Part shown: piece by piece, positions 47,345 to 58,658 of the stretch
Numbering within the stretch: the stretch's first letter is position 1
How the letters are laid out: the number at the start of each line of letters is the position of its first letter
NCBI RefSeq assembly: GCF_000213175.1
Contig: NW_009799179.1
Coordinates: forward strand, 310,001-374,000
Direction of reading: 5' to 3'
Length of the DNA stretch: 64,000 bases
DNA from: Neurospora tetrasperma FGSC 2508
Taxonomy: Eukaryota > Ascomycota > Sordariomycetes > Sordariales > Sordariaceae
Made by a program: the position numbers and the translations under genes
The notes under the pieces: model-generated
Databases searched by the model: none
Told to the model about the DNA's origin: nothing
The model's input: only the letters and a program-made list of their open reading frames with translations

Positions 47345-49152
47345 CTAATTAACCAACACACCACACACCAAACACGTAATCGGTTCCGTCCACGTCTTCG
47401 CTCCGCCCCTCGCCACCACATCCGCACGAAGATCCGTAAACTCCAGGTACGGCGTCCCGTTCATTTCGAGCGTGACAGCAAATAATCCTTCCCATGGTCT
47501 TTCCTTGTTGGTCACTTTAGCTCTGGCTCCTCCGGGAGGAGGAGGAGGAGGAGGGGGAACTAAAGCCTTTTTGCGGGGTCGGCCGGGTTTCTTTCGCCCT
47601 TCTTCTGATTTTATTATTGTTGTTGTTGTCGTCGTCGTTGATCCTGGTGCTGGAGTGGTAGTTCTGGATGCCTTTGCGCTTGCTGTCCTTGTTCTTCTTG
47701 AACGTAATGCTAGTCCGGAGGCGGTCGACTCGTCCTCTGCGGCTTCGGCGTCGGGCGTGTCTTCGGAAGGCGCTGGTTTGGCATCATCTTCGCTGTCGGC
47801 TTTGAGGGCGCGGTTGCCGTTGCTGTTGTTGCTACCGTTGGTGGTTCGCGTAGTGTCCTTCTCGGCTTTGACGTCCACGGATTCTCCTCGTTCCTGCTGC
47901 TGCTGCTGCGTGTCGCCGTTTGCTTCCGTCTTGGCTTTGCTTTCCTCTTTCTGGTCGTCCTCGTCCTCCTCTTTCTTGTCCACCTTCTCCTCCTTTACTG
48001 GGATGTGAGGCTTGTCGGTGCCAAGTCGCTCGTAGGTTGCCCTTAAGGCTTGGTCCTTGATGCATTCTTCGTGTAACCATTTCTTACATGATTCTGAAGA
48101 GCAGCCGACTAGCAGTTTGTCAGGGTTCGCTGGGGTGTTGCAGCCGCATACGAGTTCGACGGTCTATGATAAAATCCTTGTCAGCATCTATGCATGGAAC
48201 GGGTAAGGTGAATGTGATAGCGCGTACCGAGAGTTCCTGAGATCGCACATCATAGGCCTGTCGCCAGTACAGACTATCCTGCGTCTCCTCGTCGTTCTCC
48301 TCAAACCAGTGCTTTACAATCGCGGGCTCGGTAACGCTGACCACATTGATGATATCCACTGCCCCCAATGTTAGCACAGACACACAATTCATAACTCAAC
48401 CCAAACCGCTTGTGGCCCACTCACTGTGATTAGACGCTATCAGCTCGCCCGTCCCGTGATACGGCTGTCTCCCCTCCACAATCCTTTTCCTATCTCGCGT
48501 CTTGGCCGGCAGCTCGTCAGGCCAGTACATCCAGTAAACTCTGGCGAAGACGTGGTGCTCGTCCCTAGCGCGGATTTCGAGAATCCTGGCGACCCACTCG
48601 GTGTCCCGCCTTTGTATCGGGGCCGTTGCCTCGTCGTTCGGTCCCTTTTCCCCTTGTTTTGGGTCCTTTTTCTTTATGCTCAGGTCATTGGCGACATAGA
48701 TGAAGTTCTCTGCATAGTATTTAACATTATTCACTAGTAGATTTATCGTAGTTAGTAAACCGGAAGTTTCTGCGAGAGAAGAGGGAACAAAGGCCAAACT
48801 CACACACAAAGCTGTTGTACCTCGTCATGTCGGTCCAATCCTTGGCCGGCTCGACCTTGTAGTGTACATCCATGTTCGGGTACGTCTTGAACTTGCCCGA
48901 CGGATGAAAGGGAGACGGCTGAGAGTGGATCTTATCCGCTGGGTCGGTGTCCTCGTCGTCGATCGACTCGGCCTTGCCTCCGACCGTGCGTCTGCGCTTC
49001 TTGTTCTTCTTCTTCTCTGCCACCACGGGGTCGACAATGTGGACTTGGAATGGGCATTCGGCTCGGGTGTTATCCTTATCCTCCTTCCGTTCCTGCACCC
49101 TGTCCTGGCGGTCGGCATCGGACGCCCTTGGTCTCTTGCGCGAGGAGGCCAT
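47345..49152 (-). CDS. epr-1: BAH-PHD chromatin reader (EPR-1-like)
   Basis: Four exons: 49152-48804, 48733-48425, 48358-48228, 48163-47345; 535 aa, all phases closing. Residues 1-90 are basic and acidic patches with nuclear-signal-like KKKNKKRRR. A BAH domain spans about 117-262 (YYAENFIYVANDL, EWVARILEIRARDEHHVFARVYWMYWPDEL, ELIASNH, DIINVVSVT). A PHD-type zinc finger starts at C269-x-C271, continues C284, C289, H294 (KKWLHEEC) and C297. The last CxxC pair appears only at C527/C530, next to the stop, so about 230 residues of low complexity (poly-Gln, poly-Thr, poly-Pro, an AT-hook-like GRKKPGRPRKK) sit inside the finger. In Neurospora, EPR-1 is a BAH-PHD protein that reads H3K27me3 and mediates silencing. 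Orthology here is inferred from domain order; a related BAH-PHD paralogue is possible. Confidence 0.8.
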
Positions 49153-49879
49153 TGTTGAGTAATGTGAGTGTAGTAGAAGAGCAAAGGTCTAACGAGCTAG
49201 GAGCGCTGCGCTTCGGCTAGGGTGGCGATGTCGTGAAGTGCCGGTAGTTGGTGGCGCGAAGGTTGGTGATGACTTGCGACGACGATGGCGAAGATGCGAC
49301 AAAAGAGAAGAAGGGTGGGGTCGCGTTAAGAAACGACGGATGAAAGATGCGCCTCAGGTTGCGCTACCTCTCCTCTAAGCAGAGACGACAAGTCTGGTGT
49401 TGTCAAGGTTTTCGAGTTGGGCGACGGCGACGACGTTGGAGAGCGGCCTAAACCTGAAAATGGTTGAGGTGACGTGGTTGGCTTCGGCTTTGTCGTGCGA
49501 GGAGAAACGCGGGCGCAGGCGCGGGCGCGAGGTTGCCGGGTCAAGGTTCGAGCTCCCGTCCTGCAAGGTTCAGTTCGATGCCGGAAAAAAAAAGTGGGTG
49601 TGAACCTTGGAGAATCTGAAGTACTTCCACTTTGTACTTCAGTTGGAGAAGGCCTGTGTTGTGTTATGTTATGACTTGTCCGCTTGACTCAGTCGGCACG
49701 CGCGATGGACGACAACAAGTGGTTATGGCGGTGGTAGTGTAGTTGGGAGAAGGAATTGGGAAAGAATCCGCGACCCGCGACTGTGTTGTGTCTGTCGACC
49801 GTGGTTGACCTTCTTTGTGGATGACGAGGAGGAATGGGGAAAAAGGGTCTGGAACTGTCTGCGACTGGACAAGCTTGAC

Positions 49880-49881
<2 letters not shown>
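49153..49881. promoter_or_regulatory. Upstream region of BAH-PHD gene
   Basis: About 730 bp before the assembly gap. No gene recognised; GGCGACGGCGACGACG and GCGCAGGCGCGGGCGCG words (about 49420-49530) show high G+C. It presumably holds the promoter and leader. Confidence 0.45.
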
Positions 49882-49914
<33 letters not shown>

Positions 49915-50911
49915 NNNNNNNNNNNNNNNNNNNNNNNNNNNNNNNNNNNNNNNNNNNNNNNNNNNNNNNNNNNNNNNNNNNNNNNNNNNNNNNNNNNNNN
50001 NNNNNNNNNNNNNNNNNNNNNNNNNNNNNNNNNNNNNNNNNNNNNNNNNNNNNNNNNNNNNNNNNNNNNNNNNNNNNNNNNNNNNNNNNNNNNNNNNNNN
50101 NNNNNNNNNNNNNNNNNNNNNNNNNNNNNNNNNNNNNNNNNNNNNNNNNNNNNNNNNNNNNNNNNNNNNNNNNNNNNNNNNNNNNNNNNNNNNNNNNNNN
50201 NNNNNNNNNNNNNNNNNNNNNNNNNNNNNNNNNNNNNNNNNNNNNNNNNNNNNNNNNNNNNNNNNNNNNNNNNNNNNNNNNNNNNNNNNNNNNNNNNNNN
50301 NNNNNNNNNNNNNNNNNNNNNNNNNNNNNNNNNNNNNNNNNNNNNNNNNNNNNNNNNNNNNNNNNNNNNNNNNNNNNNNNNNNNNNNNNNNNNNNNNNNN
50401 NNNNNNNNNNNNNNNNNNNNNNNNNNNNNNNNNNNNNNNNNNNNNNNNNNNNNNNNNNNNNNNNNNNNNNNNNNNNNNNNNNNNNNNNNNNNNNNNNNNN
50501 NNNNNNNNNNNNNNNNNNNNNNNNNNNNNNNNNNNNNNNNNNNNNNNNNNNNNNNNNNNNNNNNNNNNNNNNNNNNNNNNNNNNNNNNNNNNNNNNNNNN
50601 NNNNNNNNNNNNNNNNNNNNNNNNNNNNNNNNNNNNNNNNNNNNNNNNNNNNNNNNNNNNNNNNNNNNNNNNNNNNNNNNNNNNNNNNNNNNNNNNNNNN
50701 NNNNNNNNNNNNNNNNNNNNNNNNNNNNNNNNNNNNNNNNNNNNNNNNNNNNNNNNNNNNNNNNNNNNNNNNNNNNNNNNNNNNNNNNNNNNNNNNNNNN
50801 NNNNNNNNNNNNNNNNNNNNNNNNNNNNNNNNNNNNNNNNNNNNNNNNNNNNNNNNNNNNNNNNNNNNNNNNNNNNNNNNNNNNNNNNNNNNNNNGGGGG
50901 GGGGGGGGGGG
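49882..50911. other. Assembly gap (N) bounded by G runs
   Basis: 981 unknown bases at 49915-50895. The left edge is an uninterrupted run of 33 G (49882-49914) and the right edge a run of 16 G (50896-50911). All long ORFs crossing this segment are artefacts of translated N. Confidence 0.98.
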
Positions 50912-51769
50912 AGGGGGTGGGTGGCAGAAGAAAAAAAAACAAAGCCAAAAAAAGCTGGGGGCAAGTCTATTGTCAACTTGAGTCAATTGACCCAAAAAGT
51001 CTGAATAAAGGGTACCCGACCAAGTCTGTCAATAAAACGCTTATGTAACAATAAGAGAATAGAATGCTCAATAGCCGTGACAGCAAGCCAATAAGAAAGA
51101 GAGAATTCAATGTACAATACGAGGAGTCTATTGTCTGTAAAGTAAACCAACTCTCTCTTGCCATCCGAGACCCCGTCCATTCACAACGAATATTGCTCAT
51201 GAACTTTCTTCTTGATTCGAATTGGGGAAAAAGAACCCTTGCACTCAGCCACGTGATTCACCTAGATCGATGACCATCTGCCGCCAAGGTGAGCTCCAAA
51301 GAGGAGAACCTGGGTAGATTCTGAGAACACTATTGGTGGACGGCTACAATAACAGCGAAAGATGGCCCCAGCTTCCCCGCTTGAGAGCACGAACTCGGAT
51401 TGTGCCATTTTACCCACAATTTGACTGTTGTTGTTGTTTCGTTTGTGTTTGTGTTTGCCCGTTTGGGTCAGTCTTTGCCGCTATTCCCACAAACTTTACT
51501 GACAACGTCAACCTAGGAGTCTTCAACATGACATTATGTACACAATTGTTTGCCTCAAACTGACCAGAGAAACTTAATAGATTCAGTGATCTACAGCAAA
51601 AGTACACAAATACAGATAAGAGACAACATCGTTTAAACCAGCAACACCACACAGACAAGCCAACGCCAGCGCTATGCATATAGCAACCCAACTCCTAATC
51701 ATCAGATAATCCCACCATAACTCATCATAATCCCCAACATAACCATATCATCAAACACCATCATTATCA
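50912..51769. other. Intergenic, 3' of atg22
   Basis: No gene seen. A TTTGTGTTTGTGTTTG run lies at about 51438-51460. The AT-rich stretch 51690-51769 is the likely atg22 3' UTR. Confidence 0.5.
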
Positions 51770-54018
51770 TCACTCCTCATCCTCATCATCATACCTCCCC
51801 AAAATCGCCCTACTAGCATCACTCCCCCTCCTGTCCTCCGCCAGTGCATCCGCCCCATTCCCGTTGAGCCTATTCTGTCCGTTTAGCTTAAACCCCTCAA
51901 TGATCTCTGCCAACGCCTCTCCCTCCGTCCTTCCCCTCTCCACATTGATGAACCAAATAAACAGCGCCGGCGTACCCACAATCGCCGCCAAGAACCAAAA
52001 CGCCGGCCTGATCTCCCCGCTCGCATCGATAATCGCCCCCACAATCGCCGGTCCAAACACGCTCGACCCTTTATCGGTGATAGCATAAAGAGCATAAAAA
52101 GCGGCCTCGGATCCGGGCGGGATGAGTTCTCCGTACAAAGAGCGGCAATAGCCTGACAAGCCGCCGAGGACAAACCCGTAGATGGCGGCGAGGGGGTACA
52201 TCTCCCATGGCTGCTGCAAGCCACCGACGCCCCATGCTTGGACAAAGGGGAGATAGCCCATAAGCCCGTAGAGAGGGATGAGCTCAAAGAGGGCGATGCA
52301 TGCCAAGATGGTTTGATGGGCTTTGAGGCGGAATTTTCGGGAGATGAAGGACCACGAGAAGGCGCCGAGGATGCCCGAGGCAGTAGAGATGACGTTGATC
52401 ATACCCAGAGCCCAGGGTTCCATGTGGAGTTGGGTTTTGGCAAAGAGAATGGCGGTCGACGAGGTCGTAGCAATGGCATCCGAAAGCAAGAACCAGCCAG
52501 CTAGAAAGAGAACAATGTCCACGAGGCGCCGGGCGAGATGGATGGTGCGGAACAGGGACTTCCAGGCGTAGATGGTGTAGTGGAACAAGGCGCGGATGCC
52601 TCCGGTGTTGGATTTGGTGGGTAGGGGAGGTCCCGGACGTGGTCGTAACCACATGGCGGCTGGAATGGTGAAGATGACCCACCATGCACCGATAACGCAA
52701 AGCACGATCCGCTGTGACCAGGTAGTGTTCTTCAGTGTGATCAGAATGGCGATGGCCACGCACTGCAGGAACAAGCCGGCAATGTAACCGATGCCAATGC
52801 CCTTGGCTGAGATCTGCGTGGACAGTTCCAGTTCGCGAGACGTCAACTCCTCAGTCGTCTGGACTCGGGAAAGCGGTTCGCCTTCATCGTATCTTCGGCT
52901 TCCGAGCAAGGCAGTCGTCGAGTTGCGCGTGCTATCCTCCTGGTACTCATCGTCCTCATCATCGCCCTCTTCGGTAGTCGCATACCCTGGCGAGCCATAG
53001 TCCCCAACCTGATCGATCTCGGGGTGATGCCTGACCAAAAGCGGCAAGAACGAGTTCAGCAGCACAAAGGAGGCACCAAACGAGGTATTCGAAATGATGG
53101 CCAGCAGAGCACCAATGAGATAAGTGCTCTTGCTAATGAAGATGTAGGCCATTACACACGCGCTTCCAATCCATGCGAATGCAAGTAGCAGCTTCTTTCG
53201 AAAGTTGCCATGGTCCGCGGCGCAACTTATGCTGACGACCAACAAGGCTTGCAGCAGGACGCTGACGCTGAACGTGTACATGGCGAAGCTGGCCGTGTTG
53301 ATTTCCATGCCAAGTACGTAGACGACACATTGTCCTTCGGCAGAGGTGGTATGCTTATCGGAGCTGGAACCGCAGGGTTTCGATCGGTCGGAGAGGAGGA
53401 CGCCATTTTCGCGAGCTAGACTTTCGAGGAGAATTGGGATGAAGGAACCTGTTTTGGGGTGCGTGTAAGTCATGCAGTTCGGACGATTGTTGTCGGCTCA
53501 GTCAATAGGTGCATCAACATACCGATACCTGTCAAAACATGTCAGTCAGCTTGAAAGAGTCAGACGAAAAGATGGAATTGATGATGATAATACTGACCGC
53601 AAATAACATAGACCTCAGCAGCAAAGGCATAGGCATACCATCCCGCGAGTTCCTTTTGGCTGGTGGGGCGAGTGTCGTCACCGGGGTATCGTGGGGGAGG
53701 CAGGCCGCTGCTGCTGTCGCCGTCAGTGTCGTCGCCGTATGGGTAGGAATCGCTGTTGTCGCCAGCGTTGGCAGGACTCATCCTGCCGGACATGGTGGTG
53801 GTGATCCAGTCGGCAAACGAGAGAGTGTCGGATCGCTCGTCGTCGGCTTCGAAGCAGGACGAAGTGTACGAGTAGAAGGATCGCTTGGAGGCCTTGGACG
53901 CGTAGGATGCGTAGGATGAACGGGAAAAGAGTCGCGGAGCTGGTGGCGGTCGGAGAGATTCGTCCCACTGGATGTCTCCATTGTAGACGTGGTTCACGTT
54001 GTTGTGCCGTGGTGTCAT
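51770..54018 (-). CDS. atg22: ATG22-type vacuolar amino-acid effluxer
   Basis: Three exons: 54018-53598, a 6-nt microexon 53528-53523, and 53448-51770; 701 aa. The microexon (GTATCG) is flanked by good AG acceptor and GTATGT donor sites and rebuilds [22 protein letters not shown], the conserved start of the first ATG22 membrane block. The N-terminal 110 residues are hydrophilic and Ser/Tyr-rich. An acidic loop ([13 protein letters not shown]) lies between the first and second membrane halves, and further hydrophobic segments follow (e.g. [67 protein letters not shown]). ATG22 is a major-facilitator-fold protein of the vacuole membrane that returns amino acids from autophagic breakdown to the cytosol. 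The C-terminus is acidic (YDDEDEE). Confidence 0.93.
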
Positions 54019-56102
54019 TGCGCTGTACTTTAGGTGTACGCTAGGGCCCGTTGCAGGGCATTGATAGGCGTAGCACTCTCGTCACCTTCAGTGCGTGGAC
54101 CACACCACTGTGAGCAAATCAAGGGCCTCGCTTCGCCCGAGTCCGGCAGGCGGTGTGGATCCCCCCGCTAAGGTATGTATCGTACAGGGCAGGTACAACT
54201 GCAGGTACCGCTGTCTGCCTTCCAGTCCCAGCAAACCGATAACACAGCAAAAACAACCCTCCGTCCAGGAACTTGAATTGGATTTGCACGACTCGCTCTT
54301 CTGTACCTCTCAATCTTCCAGGTAGAACCTCGTAATACCAGGTCCAGCTTCCTTCTCGTTTGCTGACCAGTCGAGAGTCGCAAGGTCGGACACTCAGTAG
54401 CGAACACCAGAGTCGGCGCGTTGGTGGCTGAATGAGGAAAGCGGGGGCGCTTAAAGTCCGAGCTGTCGTAAGGTATTCAATCGGAAACAGGTGTCTCGGA
54501 GGACAATGGGCCTAGATGATAACGGATGGCGGTAGGTCGAAGTGGTCGTCGAATGAGCTGCGATAAGTTGAGTACCTATAGTATAAGTAGAATAACTTTT
54601 GAAAAAAGTTCAACATGCAAAAAAGAGCAGATAATGGTATTAAAGCAATTGTCTTAGAGTCAGAAAAAAAGCGGCTCAGTCTTGCTTTCCTGCTTCGATC
54701 AAAGCAGTTCGGTCCGTTGGAGGAGCCCTTTCAGACTTTCAGGGCGCAAAGGGCGCAAAGGGCGGCTCGGTGACTGATCACCCACTTCACATTCCCTCTT
54801 CAAACAAGAAAATCGCAAGTGAGAGGGACCAAGACCCATACTATTCAAGACATTATAGCTTGAAATAGTACAAGAAGAGTGGCACCGCCAGGTTTTTAAA
54901 AAAAGTTGAGGGGGAGAAAGAAACTCTTCAAGTCCGCATGAGCAGATCGCTCGATTCTTGGCACTAAGGGTCAACTTCCCCTCTCCCACTTGTAGTGTAG
55001 CTTACAGACAGGACCCTACCTTTGACCACCCAAGTCGGTGATGCCCAAAAGCCAGAGCACAAAGTGTGATGAAGCTGCAAACTGACGGCATTCCGAACCC
55101 CCAGAAAACCAGGGCTCAACGCAAGCAGGCTCCGAAGAGGAGTGGCTAAAAAAAGTTGGTCCCCTTTTTCTTGGTTTTGGGGTCCTGGAGCTGGAAAGCA
55201 GTGCAGTGCATGAACGGGAAGTGGGGATGGGATGGATGGCCTCCACCCACTAAGTGAATGGCTCGGAGGCCGGCATCATCCCTAGGAGGTTTGTTTTCGC
55301 CGTAGGGCTGCTGATCATTTACCGGATGAGGGGGGGCTTTGCTATGCAGACAAGCTCATTCCCAAATGTTTGCTCTGTGCGTGCGTGCGTGCGTCGTGCG
55401 TGACTGGAACGCACGCAACGCTTTCCAAGGACGAATGGAATTTTTGGATTCTTTATCGCTACCGTACCGTCCTCTCTGTTTCTGCGAGCCGGCGCGGTTG
55501 GGATGAGGTCCGTCCGGTCTCGGTGTTCCGGCCTTCGGTGTGAAAGGGTAGGTAGTACAGGTGCCGTCGGTACCAGATTTGGTTCGAAGAGTGTGACGGA
55601 GGACTAGACATTTTCCTGCTTATGGAACGAAGTGAAGATATTGAAAAGACACCATTGCCAGTTCTTGGCTGACGGCAGACCACCTAACTACAACGTACAT
55701 AACAATCATAAAACATCTCTGTTGATACTCCCACCCGTGGTGGTTTGGAGCGTCGCATTGAATCCTGTTCAGTTGCAAATCTGGGTGTTAGTCACCGCCA
55801 AGACATCCATCCATCCCAACTGCCAACTTCAAGAAGTGTGATGAATATTAGAGGGAGTGGACAGCAGCTTGCTATCAAATCCCCAAACCACAAAATCTAT
55901 CCAAAAGCTATCCCCGAGAAGGCCAGACGAAGACAAAAAATGGGTATTTGGTATAACAAAAACTAGCCTTTCCCTCCCCTTCTCAGCTCTCCAATTCAAA
56001 ACGCGCACATTCACTTCAGCTCAGCTCAGCTCAGCTCAGCCCACCCCCCGCATGCCGAGCGCCGAGCCGAATCTCCACCCCATCCTTTCGGGCATCCCTC
56101 AC
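54019..56102. other. Interval between atg22 promoter and con-6 3' end
   Basis: 2.1 kb with no recognised gene. Small repeats: GGGCGCAAA in tandem (54740-54760), GTGC/GCGT units (about 55376-55402), AGCTC units (56018-56040, directly after the con-6 stop region). The part next to 54018 presumably holds the atg22 promoter. Confidence 0.5.
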
Positions 56103-57077
56103 TCAGTGACCCGGACCGTCCCCAACATGCGAAACCTCAGTCTCATGCCCCTTTGGCTTCCCAAAAATCTTCCACTTCAACTTATCCGCCAGACTGTGCT
56201 GTCTCTCATGGGTACCATGATGATGATGATGATGATCACCACTAACACCAGGTATACCACCCGCAGTCCCCCTGTCCACCACCGCGGCAGCCTTGTGACT
56301 ACTACCGTTACCAGTACCAGCCGGAGAAACGTGACGCTCGTTACCGGCGCCGCCCCGACCGGTGTGGTAGTTCTCCGTTTCCTGAGAGTGGCGGATGGCG
56401 GCGTCGGGGATGATGTCCTTGTCGACGCGGCGGTGGGGGGTGACGCCTGCGTCGCCTATGTTTGCTGCGCCTGTTGTTTTGTTTGAAAGGTATGTTAGTG
56501 ATGAGTATCGATGGTGAAAGTGCGCTAGAGTCAGCTGGGGGTTAAACTGGAGATGGGATAGGGAACAACAGCGCTAGCGGGTTTCGGTGATTGGTCTTAT
56601 CGCTGCTCTCTCTGAAAGGGATCTTGGCAAACGTGGGACAAGAACTCGCTTCCTTCAATCTTCACATGGATCCCCTTGACGCTTTCGAGCTTTCGCGAGC
56701 GCGCTGGGCTAGCTGGGCTTGGCTGGTGATAAGGGAATTGTATGTAGGTTGAGATAAGCGGTTGAATGGGTGCTTGACATCACACCACCTGGTCGCTTTC
56801 AGGTTTCTCTTTGTCTTTTCGTCGTTGTCGCAAAGGGGGTTGGTGATAGAAGGTATGGCCTCCTGCCTCAGCGTGTGCTGCCAATCTTTCCTCGTGCAAA
56901 GGGAAGGAAGAAGTGGAATGGAATGAATGCCTTACCTCCGCGACCGGTGCTGAACGCTCCATCGCCGTGGCTGCCTTCAGAGCCTGCTCTAACGACTTCT
57001 CCGTCAACGTACTTGGTGTCGTCGGGGTTGATGTTGCCGGCGCCGCCACGGCCGTGGGATACTTCGGGTCCTGCCAT
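56103..57077 (-). CDS. con-6: CON-6 conidiation-specific protein
   Basis: Two exons: 57077-56936 and 56470-56103, 169 aa, separated by a 465-nt intron (GTAAGG donor, CAG acceptor), long for this region. The protein is hydrophilic and Gly-rich with three copies of a GRGGAGN-type motif at residues 9-15 (GRGGAGN), 46-51 (GRGGAAN) and 85-91 (GRGGAGNERHVSP), each followed by similar spacing, plus a His6 run. This is the con-6 family of fungi (small proteins made at conidiation and in spores; in Neurospora con-6 is induced during conidiation and by light). The start MAGPEVSHGRGG matches the family; the open frame upstream has no ATG. The C-terminal part (HSLADKLKWKIFGKPKG) is a typical ending of longer homologues. 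Confidence 0.92.
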
Positions 57078-57250
57078 TGTAGTTGTGATGTCTGTCGTCG
57101 GTGCTCGCAAATGTGGAAAGCGAAGAGTCCGTCGTAGAATGTTTGATTTCTGTATGGTTTGTCGAGCTTTCAGTCACGGCGGGAGGTGCGGAAACGTGGG
57201 TGAGTCAAAACATCAACGACGAAGTCGGACGATGCCGTCTTTATAAAACA
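57078..57250 (-). promoter_or_regulatory. con-6 promoter with TATA box
   Basis: TTTATAAAG-type TATA box read on the minus strand at about 57248-57239, some 165 bp upstream of the con-6 ATG. Position and sequence fit a strongly regulated fungal gene. Transcription start not determined. Confidence 0.5.
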
Positions 57251-58658
57251 TTTCGAACATTTTGCGCTGATCATCCGAGTCCGTTTACGGCTCACGCAGC
57301 CACACAAACGCACCCCGCGCAACCAACCACATGCATTACCTCTGAGAAGATGTTCTCGAAAGGGGTTATTCTAGGTGGTGATTAGCTAGGATACCTCGAG
57401 GATACTTATCAGTGGTCAATTCTAGATCGCCCGAATCTGCACTATACACTACATCATCGATCCCAAAATGGTGTTCCCTAACCGATATCTCCCTTGACAC
57501 ATGATGGGCGGCACGCCCGGATTCCCTGCAATTCCCTGCCAAGATGTCGAAACCAAACAGTGGCAACCACTCAGCATCGTCCGTCACAATGCCAAACACC
57601 AAACACCATTACGTTTTATCTCCAGACCCCAAATCTTTTTGGTGATGGATTGGGACCCGTCTGGATTTCCTCCAGTACACAAGTGAACGTGTGTTGCTGA
57701 AGAAAGAGACGGATGCAAAAGTTGCATGGAGGACGTGAGAGCTGAATTGAGCAATGCAGGTGCACCCCACGTTGCTTGGAAGGACCCTTCCTCTTGCGAT
57801 GTAGACGGGAGGTACTTTGGCATACTAGTCTCATCAGTCGGTTTTTTTGACATTACCAGGTACTTGGCTTTTTCCCAGCATATGCCTACCGATTCACGTC
57901 TATGGTGATGACTCTGGTCGGATTAGGAAAGGTACAGTGATAGCAGCCCTCCCGCAGCAGGTGCAGGACAATTCGACCCTTCCGATTTCGCTTGCTGTGT
58001 GTGGTTCAGCTGGCGATCACTGATAAGATAAGAGCTTCTCCAGGTCTCCGCTGTCTGTGTCTGCCGCCTCTTTATTCGCAGCTTTGAACATGCAACGAAC
58101 CACACGCCTCGATCGTCAACATGTCGATTTCTCTTCCATTGGACTTATCCTATCATGCACCACCTCAACGAATGCTACCTTTTTAACCAATCTAGTTAAT
58201 TCAATTTCCCTCGTTACAGGAGGACTATGGAGACGATGATGAAGCAATAGAATTGGTTCTCGCCGTACAGAGGGCTATGTACATCCAAGGTCTCCTGGCC
58301 ACTCTGGTACCTAGGTATCCAGCTCTGCCTTGGTTCATTTTCTAAAGCTGAACGGGCTGAGGTTGGCCCTTCATGTTGGGCATCAATGATCATTCCAGGC
58401 AGCCAATCAACTAGGTTTCGTCAAGGTTGACTACTTTCCCCCCATTTCGACCCGTGTTTTCGATTCCCTCGTCCTGACAATCTCAACAACTGTCCCCGAA
58501 CATCTTTCCCGTCAATAGATTCAACATAAAGACGACCACTCTCTCTCTCTGGCGAACACGGCTCTTGCTGCTAGACGGAAGAAGCGCACCAGAAGCCGCC
58601 GGTCGACCGCTGGCCATCCTCGCATACCACCACACGACTGAGCTTAAGACTGCGTACT
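57251..58658. other. Divergent upstream interval, con-6 / HET gene
   Basis: 1.4 kb with no recognised gene; short ORFs only. It includes distal con-6 promoter and the HET-gene leader (a CTCTCTCTCT run at about 58541-58550). Confidence 0.5.

Noticed and set aside
47472-48008. Plus-strand ORF of 178 codons rich in Val/Ser
   Set aside because: Antisense of the poly-Thr/poly-Pro/poly-Gln insert of the BAH-PHD gene.
49664-51004. Long ORFs of about 390-440 codons on both strands
   Set aside because: They are translated N residues of the assembly gap plus poly-G/poly-C.
55857-56486. Plus-strand ORF of 209 codons
   Set aside because: Antisense shadow of con-6 exon 2; the minus strand carries the conserved GRGGAGN motifs.
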